From NCBI GenBank assembly GCA_005884465.1, contig VAZH01000067.1, positions 1 to 24,927 of the forward strand: a stretch of DNA of 24,927 bases. Direction: 5' to 3'. The notes beneath the pieces are model-generated. The model did no database searches and had not been told where the DNA came from. It saw nothing but the letters and a program-made list of their open reading frames with translations. Made by a program: the position numbers and the translations under genes. This document shows, one piece after another, positions 7,898-16,043 of the stretch (the stretch's first letter is position 1; every line of letters starts with the position of its first letter). This stretch comes from Alphaproteobacteria bacterium (GTDB lineage: Bacteria; Pseudomonadota; Alphaproteobacteria; Rhizobiales; Xanthobacteraceae).

Positions 7898-7925
7898 TGG
7901 TATTGCTCTGGTGACGGGAGCGTAG
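7887..7925 (+). pseudogene. 12-codon remnant of a short-chain dehydrogenase gene
   Basis: An ATG at 7887, overlapping the tetR stop region, opens a frame reading MTADGIALVTGA and then TAG. ALVTGA is the first beta-strand and start of the NAD(P)-binding TGxxxGxG loop of short-chain dehydrogenases, found at exactly this distance from the N-terminus in intact family members. The frame stops in the middle of the motif, and the monooxygenase start follows three bases later, using a GGGAG inside this remnant as its Shine-Dalgarno. Best read as the leftover 5' end of an SDR gene whose body was deleted; a chance match over 12 codons cannot be excluded. Confidence 0.55.
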
Positions 7926-7928
7926 ACG

Positions 7929-9839
7929 ATGAACATCGAGATGCCGCGAAAGACCCTCGATCTGTCGACGGCCATCGCCGAAGGCGACATCCGCGTCTTG
8001 CTGATGGTACTGGTTCACATGACCGGCGACCAACGCTGGCTGGAACCTCCTTACAAGCCGAAGCGCGATGTCCGCCTTATCCCCGATCCGGAAGCCGGGG
8101 TGCCTAAGCAAATCCAGGACGAAATCCGCGCAGCCGTCCTCAAGCTTTTCGAAAATGGCGAGCCCCAACCCGCGATCACCGATCCCGGCGACGAATTGAT
8201 GCTGAAGATGATGCGGGCCTGTCTCGGCGAGAACGTCGCGCCGGAATATGCGCCGCTGATGCGCGAGGAAATGGGATTCATTCCGCGCGATGTGCGGTGG
8301 ACCAGGCGCCCGTCCGGTGATGCCCTGACGGCGCAGCATGTGCTCATCGTCGGTGCGGGCGTCTGCGCGATCGCGCTGGGCGTTGCACTCGGGCGGCTCG
8401 GCATCCCCTACACCATCGTCGAAAAGAACGCCGAGCTCGGCGGCACGTGGTACGTCAATCGCTATCCCGGCTGCGGCGTGGATACACCCAATCACTCCTA
8501 TTCGTACTCGTTCGGCGCCCGAAACCAGTGGACCCGTTATTTCGCGCCACGCGAAGAACTGCTCGCCTACCTCAAGAAGGTCGCGATCGAGCACGACGTC
8601 CGCAGCCATATCCGTTTCAATACGCGGTTGACCGCATCGCGCTGGAACGAATCCAAACGTCGCTGGATTTCCAGTCTCGAAACCGGCAACGGTCTGGAAG
8701 ATTTCGAGTCGACGACGCTCGTCAGTGCGATCGGTCAGCTTAACGATCCATCGCCCGCGCATTTCAAGGGCGAGGAAGAATTTGCCGGGCTGAAGCTCCA
8801 CTCCGCGCTGTGGTCGGAGGATCTGGGACTCGACGGCAAGCACGTGGCCGTGATCGGTACGGGCGCTACCGCCATGCAGCTCGTGCCCTCAATTGCCGAT
8901 CGGGTGGCTTCGATGACGGTGTATCAGAGGTCGGCACAATGGTCGCGTCCGGTGGCCGGCTATTCCGATCCCATCACTGAAGGCGCGCGATGGCTGCTCG
9001 CCCATCTGCCCTTTTACGTGCAGTGGTATCGCTTCAACATGTTCTGGCGTTACGGCGACGGACTATTGCCTTTCCTGCGCAAGGACCCCGCATGGCCGCA
9101 TCCCGATCGCGCCGTGAACAAAGGCAATGACCGGCATCGCCAGGAACTGACGGACTTCATTTTGTCCGAGCTGAAAGACCGGCCCGACCTGATCGAGAAA
9201 TGCGTGCCGACCTACCCGCCCTACGGCAAGCGCATCCTGCTGGATAATGGCTGGTTCAAAACGCTGACCAAGCCGAATGTCGAACTGGTCACCGATCCCA
9301 TCGACCGTTTCGCTCGCGATGGCATCGTTACGTCCGACGGCAAGTTGCGGCCCGCGGATGTGATTGTCATCTCGACCGGCTTCAAGGTGACCGAAATGGC
9401 GGCGCGTCTCAATATCACGGGGCGCGGCGGCGAGAACCTGAGGGATGTCTGGGCAAATGATAATCCGACCGCCTATCTCGGCCTGACGGTGCCGGGCTTT
9501 CCGAATTTCTTCTGCATGCTCGGCCCCAATTCCGGTCCGGCGCATGGCGGCAGCGTGATCTTCCAGTCGGAATGCCAGAGCCGCTACATCACGGGGTGCC
9601 TCGTAGACATGATCGAGCACGGCATCGCGGCAATCGACGTTTCGCAGGAGGCGCATGATCGCTACGTTCGCGAGGTCGACCAGGAACACCAACAGCTGAT
9701 CTGGACCCATCCGGGGATGACGACCTACTATCGTAACAGCGCCGGTCGCGTGTTTTCCGCGATGCCATGGCGGTTCGTTGATTACTGGGCGATGACCCAC
9801 GACCCCGACTTGAGCCAGTATCGCCAGACGAGGGCCTGA
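7929..9839 (+). CDS. Flavin-dependent Baeyer-Villiger monooxygenase, 4-hydroxyacetophenone monooxygenase-like
   Basis: A 636-residue class B flavoprotein monooxygenase that inserts oxygen next to a ketone to form an ester or lactone, using FAD, NADPH and O2. Motifs in order: FAD Rossmann motif VGAGVCA (141-147); GGTWYVNRYPG (171-181); Baeyer-Villiger fingerprint FxGxxxHxxxW as FAGLKLHSALW (285-295); NADPH Rossmann motif GTGATA (310-315); late ISTGFK motif. About 135 residues precede the first Rossmann motif, an extension shared with HapE-type enzymes (about 640 residues) and lacking in cyclohexanone monooxygenase. ATG 7929 has GGGAG eight bases upstream. It is probably in one operon with ligase and tetR. 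Aryl ketones would be the HapE-like substrate, but this is inference. Confidence 0.92.
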   Translation: MNIEMPRKTLDLSTAIAEGDIRVLLMVLVHMTGDQRWLEPPYKPKRDVRLIPDPEAGVPKQIQDEIRAAVLKLFENGEPQPAITDPGDELMLKMMRACLGENVAPEYAPLMREEMGFIPRDVRWTRRPSGDALTAQHVLIVGAGVCAIALGVALGRLGIPYTIVEKNAELGGTWYVNRYPGCGVDTPNHSYSYSFGARNQWTRYFAPREELLAYLKKVAIEHDVRSHIRFNTRLTASRWNESKRRWISSLETGNGLEDFESTTLVSAIGQLNDPSPAHFKGEEEFAGLKLHSALWSEDLGLDGKHVAVIGTGATAMQLVPSIADRVASMTVYQRSAQWSRPVAGYSDPITEGARWLLAHLPFYVQWYRFNMFWRYGDGLLPFLRKDPAWPHPDRAVNKGNDRHRQELTDFILSELKDRPDLIEKCVPTYPPYGKRILLDNGWFKTLTKPNVELVTDPIDRFARDGIVTSDGKLRPADVIVISTGFKVTEMAARLNITGRGGENLRDVWANDNPTAYLGLTVPGFPNFFCMLGPNSGPAHGGSVIFQSECQSRYITGCLVDMIEHGIAAIDVSQEAHDRYVREVDQEHQQLIWTHPGMTTYYRNSAGRVFSAMPWRFVDYWAMTHDPDLSQYRQTRA

Positions 9840-9964
9840 GCAACGAAAATCACGCGCGCACCGAAGTTCTGCGCGCCGAAGGCCTGACCGCGGACACCTG
9901 GGACCGCGAACGCGCCGGCATCAGGTGCGTCGAGAAAAATCTGACCGGAAAAAAGGATGACGCG
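9840..9964 (+). other. Open leader upstream of the DsbA-fold gene, possible N-terminal relic
   Basis: These 125 bases between the monooxygenase stop and the next ATG are open in the same frame as the downstream gene. Read from CTG 9836 they give LSNENHARTEVLRAEGLTA, then DTWDRERAGIRCVEKN and on to the downstream Met. A CTG in place of ATG at 9836 would otherwise have formed the usual ATGA overlap with the monooxygenase stop. It may be the start of a lost or fused gene. I do not recognise the sequence, and the downstream gene has a good start of its own. Confidence 0.3.
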
Positions 9965-10594
9965 ATGAAGAAACCGCGCGTACGCATCTACACCGACTAC
10001 AAGAGTCCTTACGCTTTCGTCGCCAACAAGCGGCTTTTCGAGCTGGAAGAAAAGCACGGCGTCGAACTTGAATGGCTGCCGTATACGCTTCGCATCGCGG
10101 AATTCATGGGAACGGTGGAGGAGCGCACGCCGCACTTCTGGCGCAAGGTGCGTTACGCCTATATGGACGCGCGACGCTATGCCAACGCGCAAGGGCTCAC
10201 CATGAAGGGACCGCGGCGAATCTACGATGCCTTCTATTCCAGCGCCGGCATGCTGTTCGCGCAGCGCCACGGATTGTTTCGGCCCTACCACGACACGGTG
10301 TTCAAACGCTTCTGGAGTCACGACCTCGAAATCGATGAGCTGTCCGAAATTTCCGGCGTCATCGCGGATATCGGCGGATCCGCGGAAGATTTCGAAGCCT
10401 ACGTCCGCGGTCCGGCGCGAGCCGAACATGATCGCATCGTCGACGAGGCTGAGGCGCTTGGCGTGTTCGGTGTGCCCACCATGGTATTCAACGGCGAGCT
10501 GTTCTGGGGCGGCGACCGCATCGACATGCTGATTGAACGCATCCAAAGGCCCGAGACGATCGCGATGGCGCTGGGGAGCCGGCACCGGGCATGA
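9965..10594 (+). CDS. DsbA-family / 2-hydroxychromene-2-carboxylate isomerase-like protein
   Basis: A 209-residue thioredoxin-fold protein of the DsbA-like group that includes 2-hydroxychromene-2-carboxylate isomerase and kappa-class glutathione transferases. It has no CXXC; instead SPYAFVANKRL follows the first strand, with Ser14 where the isomerase holds glutathione. The cis-proline is P171 in FGVPTMVFNGELFWGGDR, a strong family signature. Known members catalyse glutathione-dependent isomerisation in naphthalene-type aromatic degradation, but many genome neighbours of this family have unknown substrates. AAGGA seven bases before ATG 9965 supports the start. It ends the plus-strand module and converges, 15 bp apart, with the GST-like gene. 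A glutathione link with that neighbour is plausible. Confidence 0.88.
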   Translation: MKKPRVRIYTDYKSPYAFVANKRLFELEEKHGVELEWLPYTLRIAEFMGTVEERTPHFWRKVRYAYMDARRYANAQGLTMKGPRRIYDAFYSSAGMLFAQRHGLFRPYHDTVFKRFWSHDLEIDELSEISGVIADIGGSAEDFEAYVRGPARAEHDRIVDEAEALGVFGVPTMVFNGELFWGGDRIDMLIERIQRPETIAMALGSRHRA

Positions 10595-10609
10595 ATACCA
10601 TGTCGTGCG

Positions 10610-11620
10610 CTAATTTGCAGCGAGGTGCGCCCAGCAGCCGGTACGCCCGAGCACGGGCCGCAGCGCGGTTCGATTTTCGACGCTGAGCGCCGCGAATTTT
10701 TCGCGGATCAGGTCGAGACATTTGACCTGATACTTGAATGGCGACAGCGCATAAGGCAATCCCCAGACGTTGATCTCCACACGTTCGACGCCCTTGGCGA
10801 AAGCTTCGGCATTGGCCACCAGAAAAGGCAGATACAGTTCGCCGGCAATCCTCAGCAACGCTTCAGCCATTCCTGACAACGCCTGCTCGCGCGGATACCA
10901 CGCGCCGTCAACGCCGGAAGCGTCATCGAGCCGCCGCGTCCAGTGATCGGTGAAGGGCGCCATTTGCCGCATCAGCCGCATCGGCGTGGGATCGGTTGCC
11001 ATCTCGCTCAACTGGCCGAACCAGGCGAAGTCCGCGAGCGATGGCCGGCTTCCGAAAAGGTATTTGGTCATGCCGACGTGCGGCTCGAACGCGTTGAGGA
11101 TGCGGCGGTAGCTCTGCTCCAGCAACGGCTTGTTTTCGGCGGTCGCGCCTAGCATGGGCATGCGGGAAATCTGCCTGCGGCGGAAATCCTCGATTTCTTC
11201 GGAGCTCCCGGGCTCCGCGCCGGATACCGACCACTCCTCCGCCGCCCACCGGGAAACATAGCCCTGATCTTCCGGATCCCACCAGCGATAGAGAAAAAGC
11301 GGCTTAACGGCCCATTCGTCTGCGAGGTCTTCCAGGAGATCGCAGACAAACGCCACCGCGCCATCTTCGGGAATCACTGACCGCTCGCGATGCCGATTCT
11401 CCAGATCGTAGGCGAGCGTCGTCGTTTCGCCGCGAAAAGTTCCGTCGGGGTATTGCAGAACCGGGATCAAGTTCGGCCGCAGGTGCTCGGTCTGTTTCCG
11501 AAGCGACTTGGTCATGATGACCCAATCGAACGGAATTCTCCGGTACCGTAGCAGCGCCCGCAGCTTGATTGCATAGGGCGATGCGGTCGATCCAATCAGC
11601 CGATAGCGTCCTTCCACCAT
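10610..11620 (-). CDS. Glutathione S-transferase-like protein, large form
   Basis: A 336-residue protein, longer than the usual 200-230 of bacterial GSTs. The N-terminal thioredoxin-fold domain shows STASPYAIKLRALLRYRRIP (residues 11-30), the cis-proline loop NLIPVLQYPDGTF (P53) and RGETTTLAYDLE, where the glutathione-binding E-S pair reads E65-T66. The middle part is helical, with FGSRPSLADFAWFGQL, the N-capping/hydrophobic-staple region of the GST C-terminal domain. About 90 residues follow with no domain I can name. ATG at 11620 has only a weak GGA upstream. It may conjugate or de-glutathionylate intermediates of the neighbouring oxidation pathway; this is inference from position only. Confidence 0.85.
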   Translation of the reverse strand: MVEGRYRLIGSTASPYAIKLRALLRYRRIPFDWVIMTKSLRKQTEHLRPNLIPVLQYPDGTFRGETTTLAYDLENRHRERSVIPEDGAVAFVCDLLEDLADEWAVKPLFLYRWWDPEDQGYVSRWAAEEWSVSGAEPGSSEEIEDFRRRQISRMPMLGATAENKPLLEQSYRRILNAFEPHVGMTKYLFGSRPSLADFAWFGQLSEMATDPTPMRLMRQMAPFTDHWTRRLDDASGVDGAWYPREQALSGMAEALLRIAGELYLPFLVANAEAFAKGVERVEINVWGLPYALSPFKYQVKCLDLIREKFAALSVENRTALRPVLGRTGCWAHLAAN

Positions 11621-11792
11621 GCATCAATTCCAGTTTGAGGCAACGCTGCCCCCGATCGCGACATTCACGGGCCATGGCCTCAAGGAGGTCGAGACGACCG
11701 CGAGGCCCCCCTCAACCTCGACGTGCAACTCATGAAGCGAGGAACTTTACCTGCATAAACCGCGAAAATCACGATCCTGCGCTCGCGCGTTC
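11621..11792. other. Intergenic region between phaC and the GST-like gene
   Basis: A 172-bp gap between the phaC stop and the GST-like start, both minus strand. It could hold a promoter for the GST-like gene, but I see no clear -35/-10 pair and no hairpin with a T-run. No gene is supported; the small frames read as arginine-rich noise. Confidence 0.4.
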
Positions 11793-13532
11793 CTAGTTTG
11801 ACTTCTGCTTTACATAGCGACCGGGCGCCGGCTCTATCGTGCGATAGTGTAAGTTACCCGGCTGCGGGGGCGCCGGCACTGTCCCGTTTGAGTGCTGCTT
11901 CATCCAGGCATCCCAATCCGGCCACCAGCTTCCGGATTTCTCCTCTGCTCTTTCCAGCCAACTATTGGGATCCGATACGAGCTGATCGTTCAGCCAATGG
12001 CTGCGCTTGTTGCGGGCCGGAGGATTAATGACGCCCGCAACGTGGCCGCTGGCGGCGAGGACAAAGCGGGCATCTTTCCCGAGCAGATCCTTTGAGGCAT
12101 AGGCCGATTTCCACGGCACGATGTGATCCTCGCGGGACGCCAGGACATAAAGCGGCACCTTCACTTTCGACAAATCGATCGGCACCCCACACTGCGTTGT
12201 CTTTCCAGGCTCTTTGATATTGTTTTCGACATAGGTGTTGCGCGTATACCAGCAGTACATGGGACCTGGGAGGCTGACGCTGTCGGAATCCCAATACAAT
12301 AGATCGAACGCATCGGGCGTTGCGCCTTTAAGATAGCTATCGATGACATAGCGCCAGATCAGATCATTGGCGCGTAGCGTGCCAAAGGTGAAGGCCAATT
12401 CCTTTCCCGGAAGTATGCCGCCCTTCCCGATCGCGGCCTCTCGCAACGCCACAGAGCCCTGGTCGATCAAGAGACCAATCTCGCCCGTATCAGTGAAATC
12501 GAGCATGGTGGTCAGCAGTGTGAGGGTTACAAGCTTGTCCTGTTCTCGCGCGGCCAGGACTGCCGCGGCGCAGCTCAGGATCGTGCCGCCCACGCAGAAC
12601 CCAAGCGCATGCGTTCGCTCGGCGCCGGTAATGTCCAGGACGACGTCAATTGCCCGAAGGGGCCCCATCTCAAGGTAATCATCCCATGTCAGATGACCGG
12701 TTTCGGGTACCGCGCTCCGCCACGAGATCAGAAAAACATGGTGGCCCTGCGCGACGGCGTACTCAACGAGCGAATTTCCGGTGCCGAGGTCAAGCAGATA
12801 ATACTTATTGATGCATGGTGGCACGATAAGCAGCGGCGTCTTCTCGACCTCGCTCGTTTGCGGAGCATATTGAATTAATTGAATCAGTTCATTCTCGAAA
12901 ATCACCGAGCCCGTTGTGGTCGCGAGATTGCGTCCCACCTCAAAGGCCGATTCATCGACCCGTGTGATGCGTCCCTTGTGGAGATCATCAATCAAGTTCT
13001 TCATGCCGTCCGTCAGGCTTGCAGATCGGGTTTCGATCGCCTTGCGGATCACTTCAGGATTGGTCGCGGGGAAATTCGATGGACTCATCGCGTCTATGAA
13101 CTGCCGGGCATAGAACCGAAGCTGCAATTTTGTCTTGTCATCGACCTGCGCCCTGTCAACGAATTCATGCAACTGCCTTGAGCCAAGCAAATAGCTCTGC
13201 TTGAGAAGATCGTAATAAGGCAGCTCTTGCCAGGCATCGTCTTTGAAACGCCTGTCGCCCCGGGCCAGCGCAACACTCGAATGCGCGCCTCCGGCGAATG
13301 TCTGAAGAAACATCGAGTTCCAGAACTGCCATAACTGCTTAAGATACTCGCGCTGGAGATCCACGATCTGTGCAAAGGGGAAGAACAGATGGCCCGAAGC
13401 GGACGAATCCCTGGTGCCCACACCCGCCGCCGACACGAGAGCATCATCAAATTGCTTCATCGCATCCTGCCCGGCGCGCATGAGGTTTTCGAGATAATCT
13501 TGCGCGTCGACTGGTGGTGGGGTGCTGGTCAT
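11793..13532 (-). CDS. phaC: Class I poly(3-hydroxyalkanoate) synthase
   Basis: A 579-residue PHA synthase, normal for class I, which polymerises (R)-3-hydroxyacyl-CoA into storage granules. After an N-terminal domain of about 200 residues the alpha/beta-hydrolase catalytic domain shows the lipase-like box GFCVGG (311-316) with nucleophile C313, the general-base pair D469 in REDHIVPW and H497 in SGHVAGVINPP, plus LLIVPPCINKYYLLDL and the conserved WRSAVPETGHLTWDDYL segment. Every catalytic residue is present. The ATG at 13532 is chosen because the preceding bases contain no earlier family-like sequence; its Shine-Dalgarno is weak. No phaA, phaB or phasin gene is visible nearby, so it is a stand-alone synthase, possibly serving the acyl-CoA genes on the other strand. 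Confidence 0.95.
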   Translation of the reverse strand: MTSTPPPVDAQDYLENLMRAGQDAMKQFDDALVSAAGVGTRDSSASGHLFFPFAQIVDLQREYLKQLWQFWNSMFLQTFAGGAHSSVALARGDRRFKDDAWQELPYYDLLKQSYLLGSRQLHEFVDRAQVDDKTKLQLRFYARQFIDAMSPSNFPATNPEVIRKAIETRSASLTDGMKNLIDDLHKGRITRVDESAFEVGRNLATTTGSVIFENELIQLIQYAPQTSEVEKTPLLIVPPCINKYYLLDLGTGNSLVEYAVAQGHHVFLISWRSAVPETGHLTWDDYLEMGPLRAIDVVLDITGAERTHALGFCVGGTILSCAAAVLAAREQDKLVTLTLLTTMLDFTDTGEIGLLIDQGSVALREAAIGKGGILPGKELAFTFGTLRANDLIWRYVIDSYLKGATPDAFDLLYWDSDSVSLPGPMYCWYTRNTYVENNIKEPGKTTQCGVPIDLSKVKVPLYVLASREDHIVPWKSAYASKDLLGKDARFVLAASGHVAGVINPPARNKRSHWLNDQLVSDPNSWLERAEEKSGSWWPDWDAWMKQHSNGTVPAPPQPGNLHYRTIEPAPGRYVKQKSN

Positions 13533-13674
13533 GGCGTGCCCGGAGCAGGAATTGAATGATTTAGACAGGTGACCGTGGGTAGCAAAACGCTATCACTTTG
13601 CTCAGGTAGCAGGAAGGCGAAAGCTGCTCCGCGATCAGCGCCGCACCCTCTGGCAAAAGGTGCCGGCACACCGC

Positions 13675-14031
13675 TCACGCGGCATCGGCCGGGACGAAAC
13701 AGCGGATTTCGATGCTGCCGCGAAGACTGACATACCAAACGATGGCTTCGCCAAGCGGGTTTCCGGCATTTCGAATAATCGCCTTTTCCGGCACCCGCCA
13801 CCACAAACCATTGATTGGAACCCAATAAGCTCCCGCTCGCACGTCGTACTCCGTGCGATGTCCATCGGAAATGTCACAGCATGGAACGCCAGCCGGGCTG
13901 CGCACGCCTTTGAACCAGGCGCGAATATCGTCCGGGACATTTTCAAATTGTCCGCGATCGACCGCGCGAGCAGTTCCTGAGACGAAGATCAACGCTCCAA
14001 ATACGAGCAACAGCGCGCGCAACAGCATCAT
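13675..14031 (-). CDS. Small secreted protein of unknown function
   Basis: 118 residues. The N-terminus MMLLRALLLVFGALIFVSGTARA is a clear Sec signal with an ARA cleavage site. The mature part has a CC pair and a third cysteine (GVPCCDISDGHRTEYDVR and later IEIRCFVP), an aromatic-rich core (YWVPINGLWWRVPE) and ends IRCFVPADAA. I recognise this pattern (CCDxxDGHxxxYxxR ... WxxVP ... CFxPG) as a common unnamed periplasmic protein of Bradyrhizobium-type bacteria; no function is known to me. The start at 14031 has GGAG five bases upstream (eight from the next ATG, 14028). The frame extends 71 codons further upstream without meaning. It lies 142 bp upstream of phaC on the same strand. Confidence 0.75.
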   Translation of the reverse strand: MMLLRALLLVFGALIFVSGTARAVDRGQFENVPDDIRAWFKGVRSPAGVPCCDISDGHRTEYDVRAGAYWVPINGLWWRVPEKAIIRNAGNPLGEAIVWYVSLRGSIEIRCFVPADAA

Positions 14032-14316
14032 GAATCTCCGCACACCGATGATGTGAAGGATACGCTCGTGCCTGGTCGAAGGCCACCACTCGCGCGGCGA
14101 AAGATGCTTTCGCACCGCAATATCGCCCACCGCCGAACAGCTCTTGTCAACACGATTGATCGCGACGATCATTGATCGATCGGAAAGGGCCGATCGATCG
14201 GGCCGCCGTCTTGTCACCCCGCCCGGGGTTGGCGATCGCGGCAAACTTCAGGTCCGCGCAGTTTGGTGGTGGATGGCTTGCATCAACCGCCGCAACGATT
14301 GATAGGAATGACGTCC
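14032..14316. other. Divergent intergenic region between the secreted-protein gene and the large plus-strand cluster
   Basis: This 285-bp stretch must hold promoters for both directions. Its main visible structure is the nested GATC-rich inverted repeats at 14166-14199, described separately. I could not identify a convincing -35/-10 pair. AGGA just before 14308-14317 is the likely ribosome binding site of the ligase pseudogene. Confidence 0.5.
14166..14199. repeat. Nested GATC-rich inverted repeats
   Basis: CGATCA (14166-14171) and TGATCG (14173-14178) form a 13-bp palindrome. It overlaps a second, perfect inverted repeat: GATCGATCGG (14174-14183), a 6-base spacer AAAGGG, and CCGATCGATC (14190-14199). 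The second repeat could form a strong hairpin on either strand or serve as a dimer-binding operator. No T-run follows, so a terminator is less likely than an operator for the downstream cluster. Confidence 0.55.
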
Positions 14317-15989
14317 ATGCCTGTTGCACCCTGGATCAAGTCGTACCCGCGTGGTGTCCGTTGGGACGCGGAATTGACGACGATGCCGCTCCACCAAATT
14401 CTGGAGCGATCAGCCGCCAAGTGGCCGGATAATCCCGCCCTCGATTTCATAGCCATCTCACTGATCAGGCGGCCAAGGGATTTCAGAAACTCGGTGTGCG
14501 CCCCGGCATACATGTCGGACTCTACCTGCCCAACACGCCTCACTATGTCATCGCGTTCTTCGGCGTGATGAAAGCCGGCGGCACCGTGGTCAACTACTCG
14601 CCTCTGGACGCGGAAAAGGTTCTGGAGCACAAGGTCGACGACAGCGAGACCGACATGCTCGTGACGCTCGACCTGAAGGCGCTTTACCCGCAAATGGGAC
14701 GGCTGCTCGAAACAACGAGGCTGAAAACCCTCATCGTCGGCAACGTAGCTGAAATGACCCCGGCGCCCGAGGCCGCGCGCGCTCATATGTCGAAGAATGG
14801 CGAAATCGCCACGGTGCCTAAAGATAGCAAGCACGTTACGTTTGAGGAGCTCCTTAACAACGATGGTAAGTATGTTGAGCATCCCATTGCCGACCTGCGT
14901 GAGTCCGTGGCGGTACTTCAGTACACCGGAGGTACGACCGGACTTCCAAAAGGCGCGATGCTCACGCACGCCAATCTGTCGTCCGCGACTGCGCAATATG
15001 CCGAGACGACGCATACACAACCGCCGCTCCTCGATGAAGGGCGCGAACGGATTCTTGCGGTCCTGCCGCCGTTCCACATCTATGCGTTGACGGTCAATAT
15101 GCTGCTAGGTATCCGCATCGGCGCCGAGATGATCTTGCACACCCGATTCGACGCGGCTGCAGTCGTCAGGGATATTTGCGAGAAGAAGGTTACGGTCTTT
15201 CCGGGCGTACCCACGATGTACGTCGCGATCATCAACCACCCCGGCGTCGAAAATCTCGATTTATCTTCGATCAAGTGGTGCGCTTCTGGAGGGGCCCCTC
15301 TTCCTCTGGAGGTGCAGCAGCGCTTTCAGGACATCTCCGGCTGCCGGCTGGCTGAAGGCTGGGGCATGACTGAAACGTCGCCGACGGGTACATTTACACC
15401 ACTTGAAGGCGCGGTGAAGCCGGGCTCGTGCGGAATTCCAATTCCTGGCATCACCATCAAGTTTGCTGACGTCGACGATCCGTCTCGCTATGTCGGCCTT
15501 GGTGAAAAAGGCGAAATTTGCATCGGTGGCCCCAATGTCATGAAGGGCTATTGGAAGCGCGCAGATGCAACGAAGGAGACGATGACCGAGGACGGTTTTC
15601 TTCGAACCGGCGACGTCGGATACATGGACGAAGACGGATATATCTTTATTGTCGACCGCACCAAGGACATGCTGCTGTGCGGCGGATTTAACGTGTATCC
15701 ACGCATCATCGAAGAGGCGATTTATCAGCACCCAAGTATTGAAGAGGTCATCGTGATCGGAATCCATGATGATTATCGGGGCCAATCACCGAAGGCCTTT
15801 GTGAAGCTTAAGACCAACTCGAAGCCGGTCACGCTCGAGCAAATGAAAGATTTTCTCCAAGACAAATTGGGAAAGCACGAAATGATCAGTGGGCTCGAAA
15901 TTCGCGAGGCGCTGCCGCGAACTGCGGTTGGAAAATTGTCGAAAAAGGAACTTTACGACGAGGAAGCGAAGAAGCGCGCAGCTCAATGA
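14317..15989 (+). pseudogene. Long-chain-type acyl-CoA ligase gene, disrupted by a small frameshifting deletion
   Basis: An ANL-family acyl-CoA synthetase split between two frames. The first frame (from ATG 14317, with AGGA upstream; ATG 14308 also possible) encodes PWIKSYPRGVRWDAEL and continues to NPALDF at 14448. The family sequence resumes in another frame at 14460 as TDQAAKGFQKLGVRPGIHVG. The 11 bases between stand where relatives have about 13 residues (MGxKISYxELxxL), so roughly 28 bases appear lost. The rest is intact: phosphate loop YTGGTTGLPKGAM, GWGMTET, RTGDVGYMDEDGY and the C-terminal catalytic lysine in PRTAVGKLSKKEL. A shortened protein could start at GTG 14496 (497 residues) but would lack the N-terminus. 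Pseudogene or sequence error; first gene of the plus-strand cluster. Confidence 0.85.
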
Positions 15990-16043
15990 GAGAATTCGGA
16001 ATTCAGAATTGCCTGATCATGCAGACTGTAAGGTAAAGTATCG

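Noticed and set aside
7860..8843. Minus-strand frame of 327 codons opposite the monooxygenase N-terminus
   Set aside because: Antisense to a gene with all expected catalytic motifs; no family resemblance.
9782..10585. Minus-strand frame of 267 codons opposite the DsbA-fold gene
   Set aside because: The plus-strand gene has clear domain signatures and a Shine-Dalgarno; this frame has neither.
14283..15077. Minus-strand frame of 264 codons over the ligase pseudogene
   Set aside because: It spans the frameshift but shows no recognisable protein; the plus-strand ligase motifs explain the region.
15990..16012. Repeated GAATTC-like units before the hydrolase gene
   Set aside because: Only two GAATTC sites and one partial unit; similar to the 5668 palindrome in eight bases only, too little for an operator claim.
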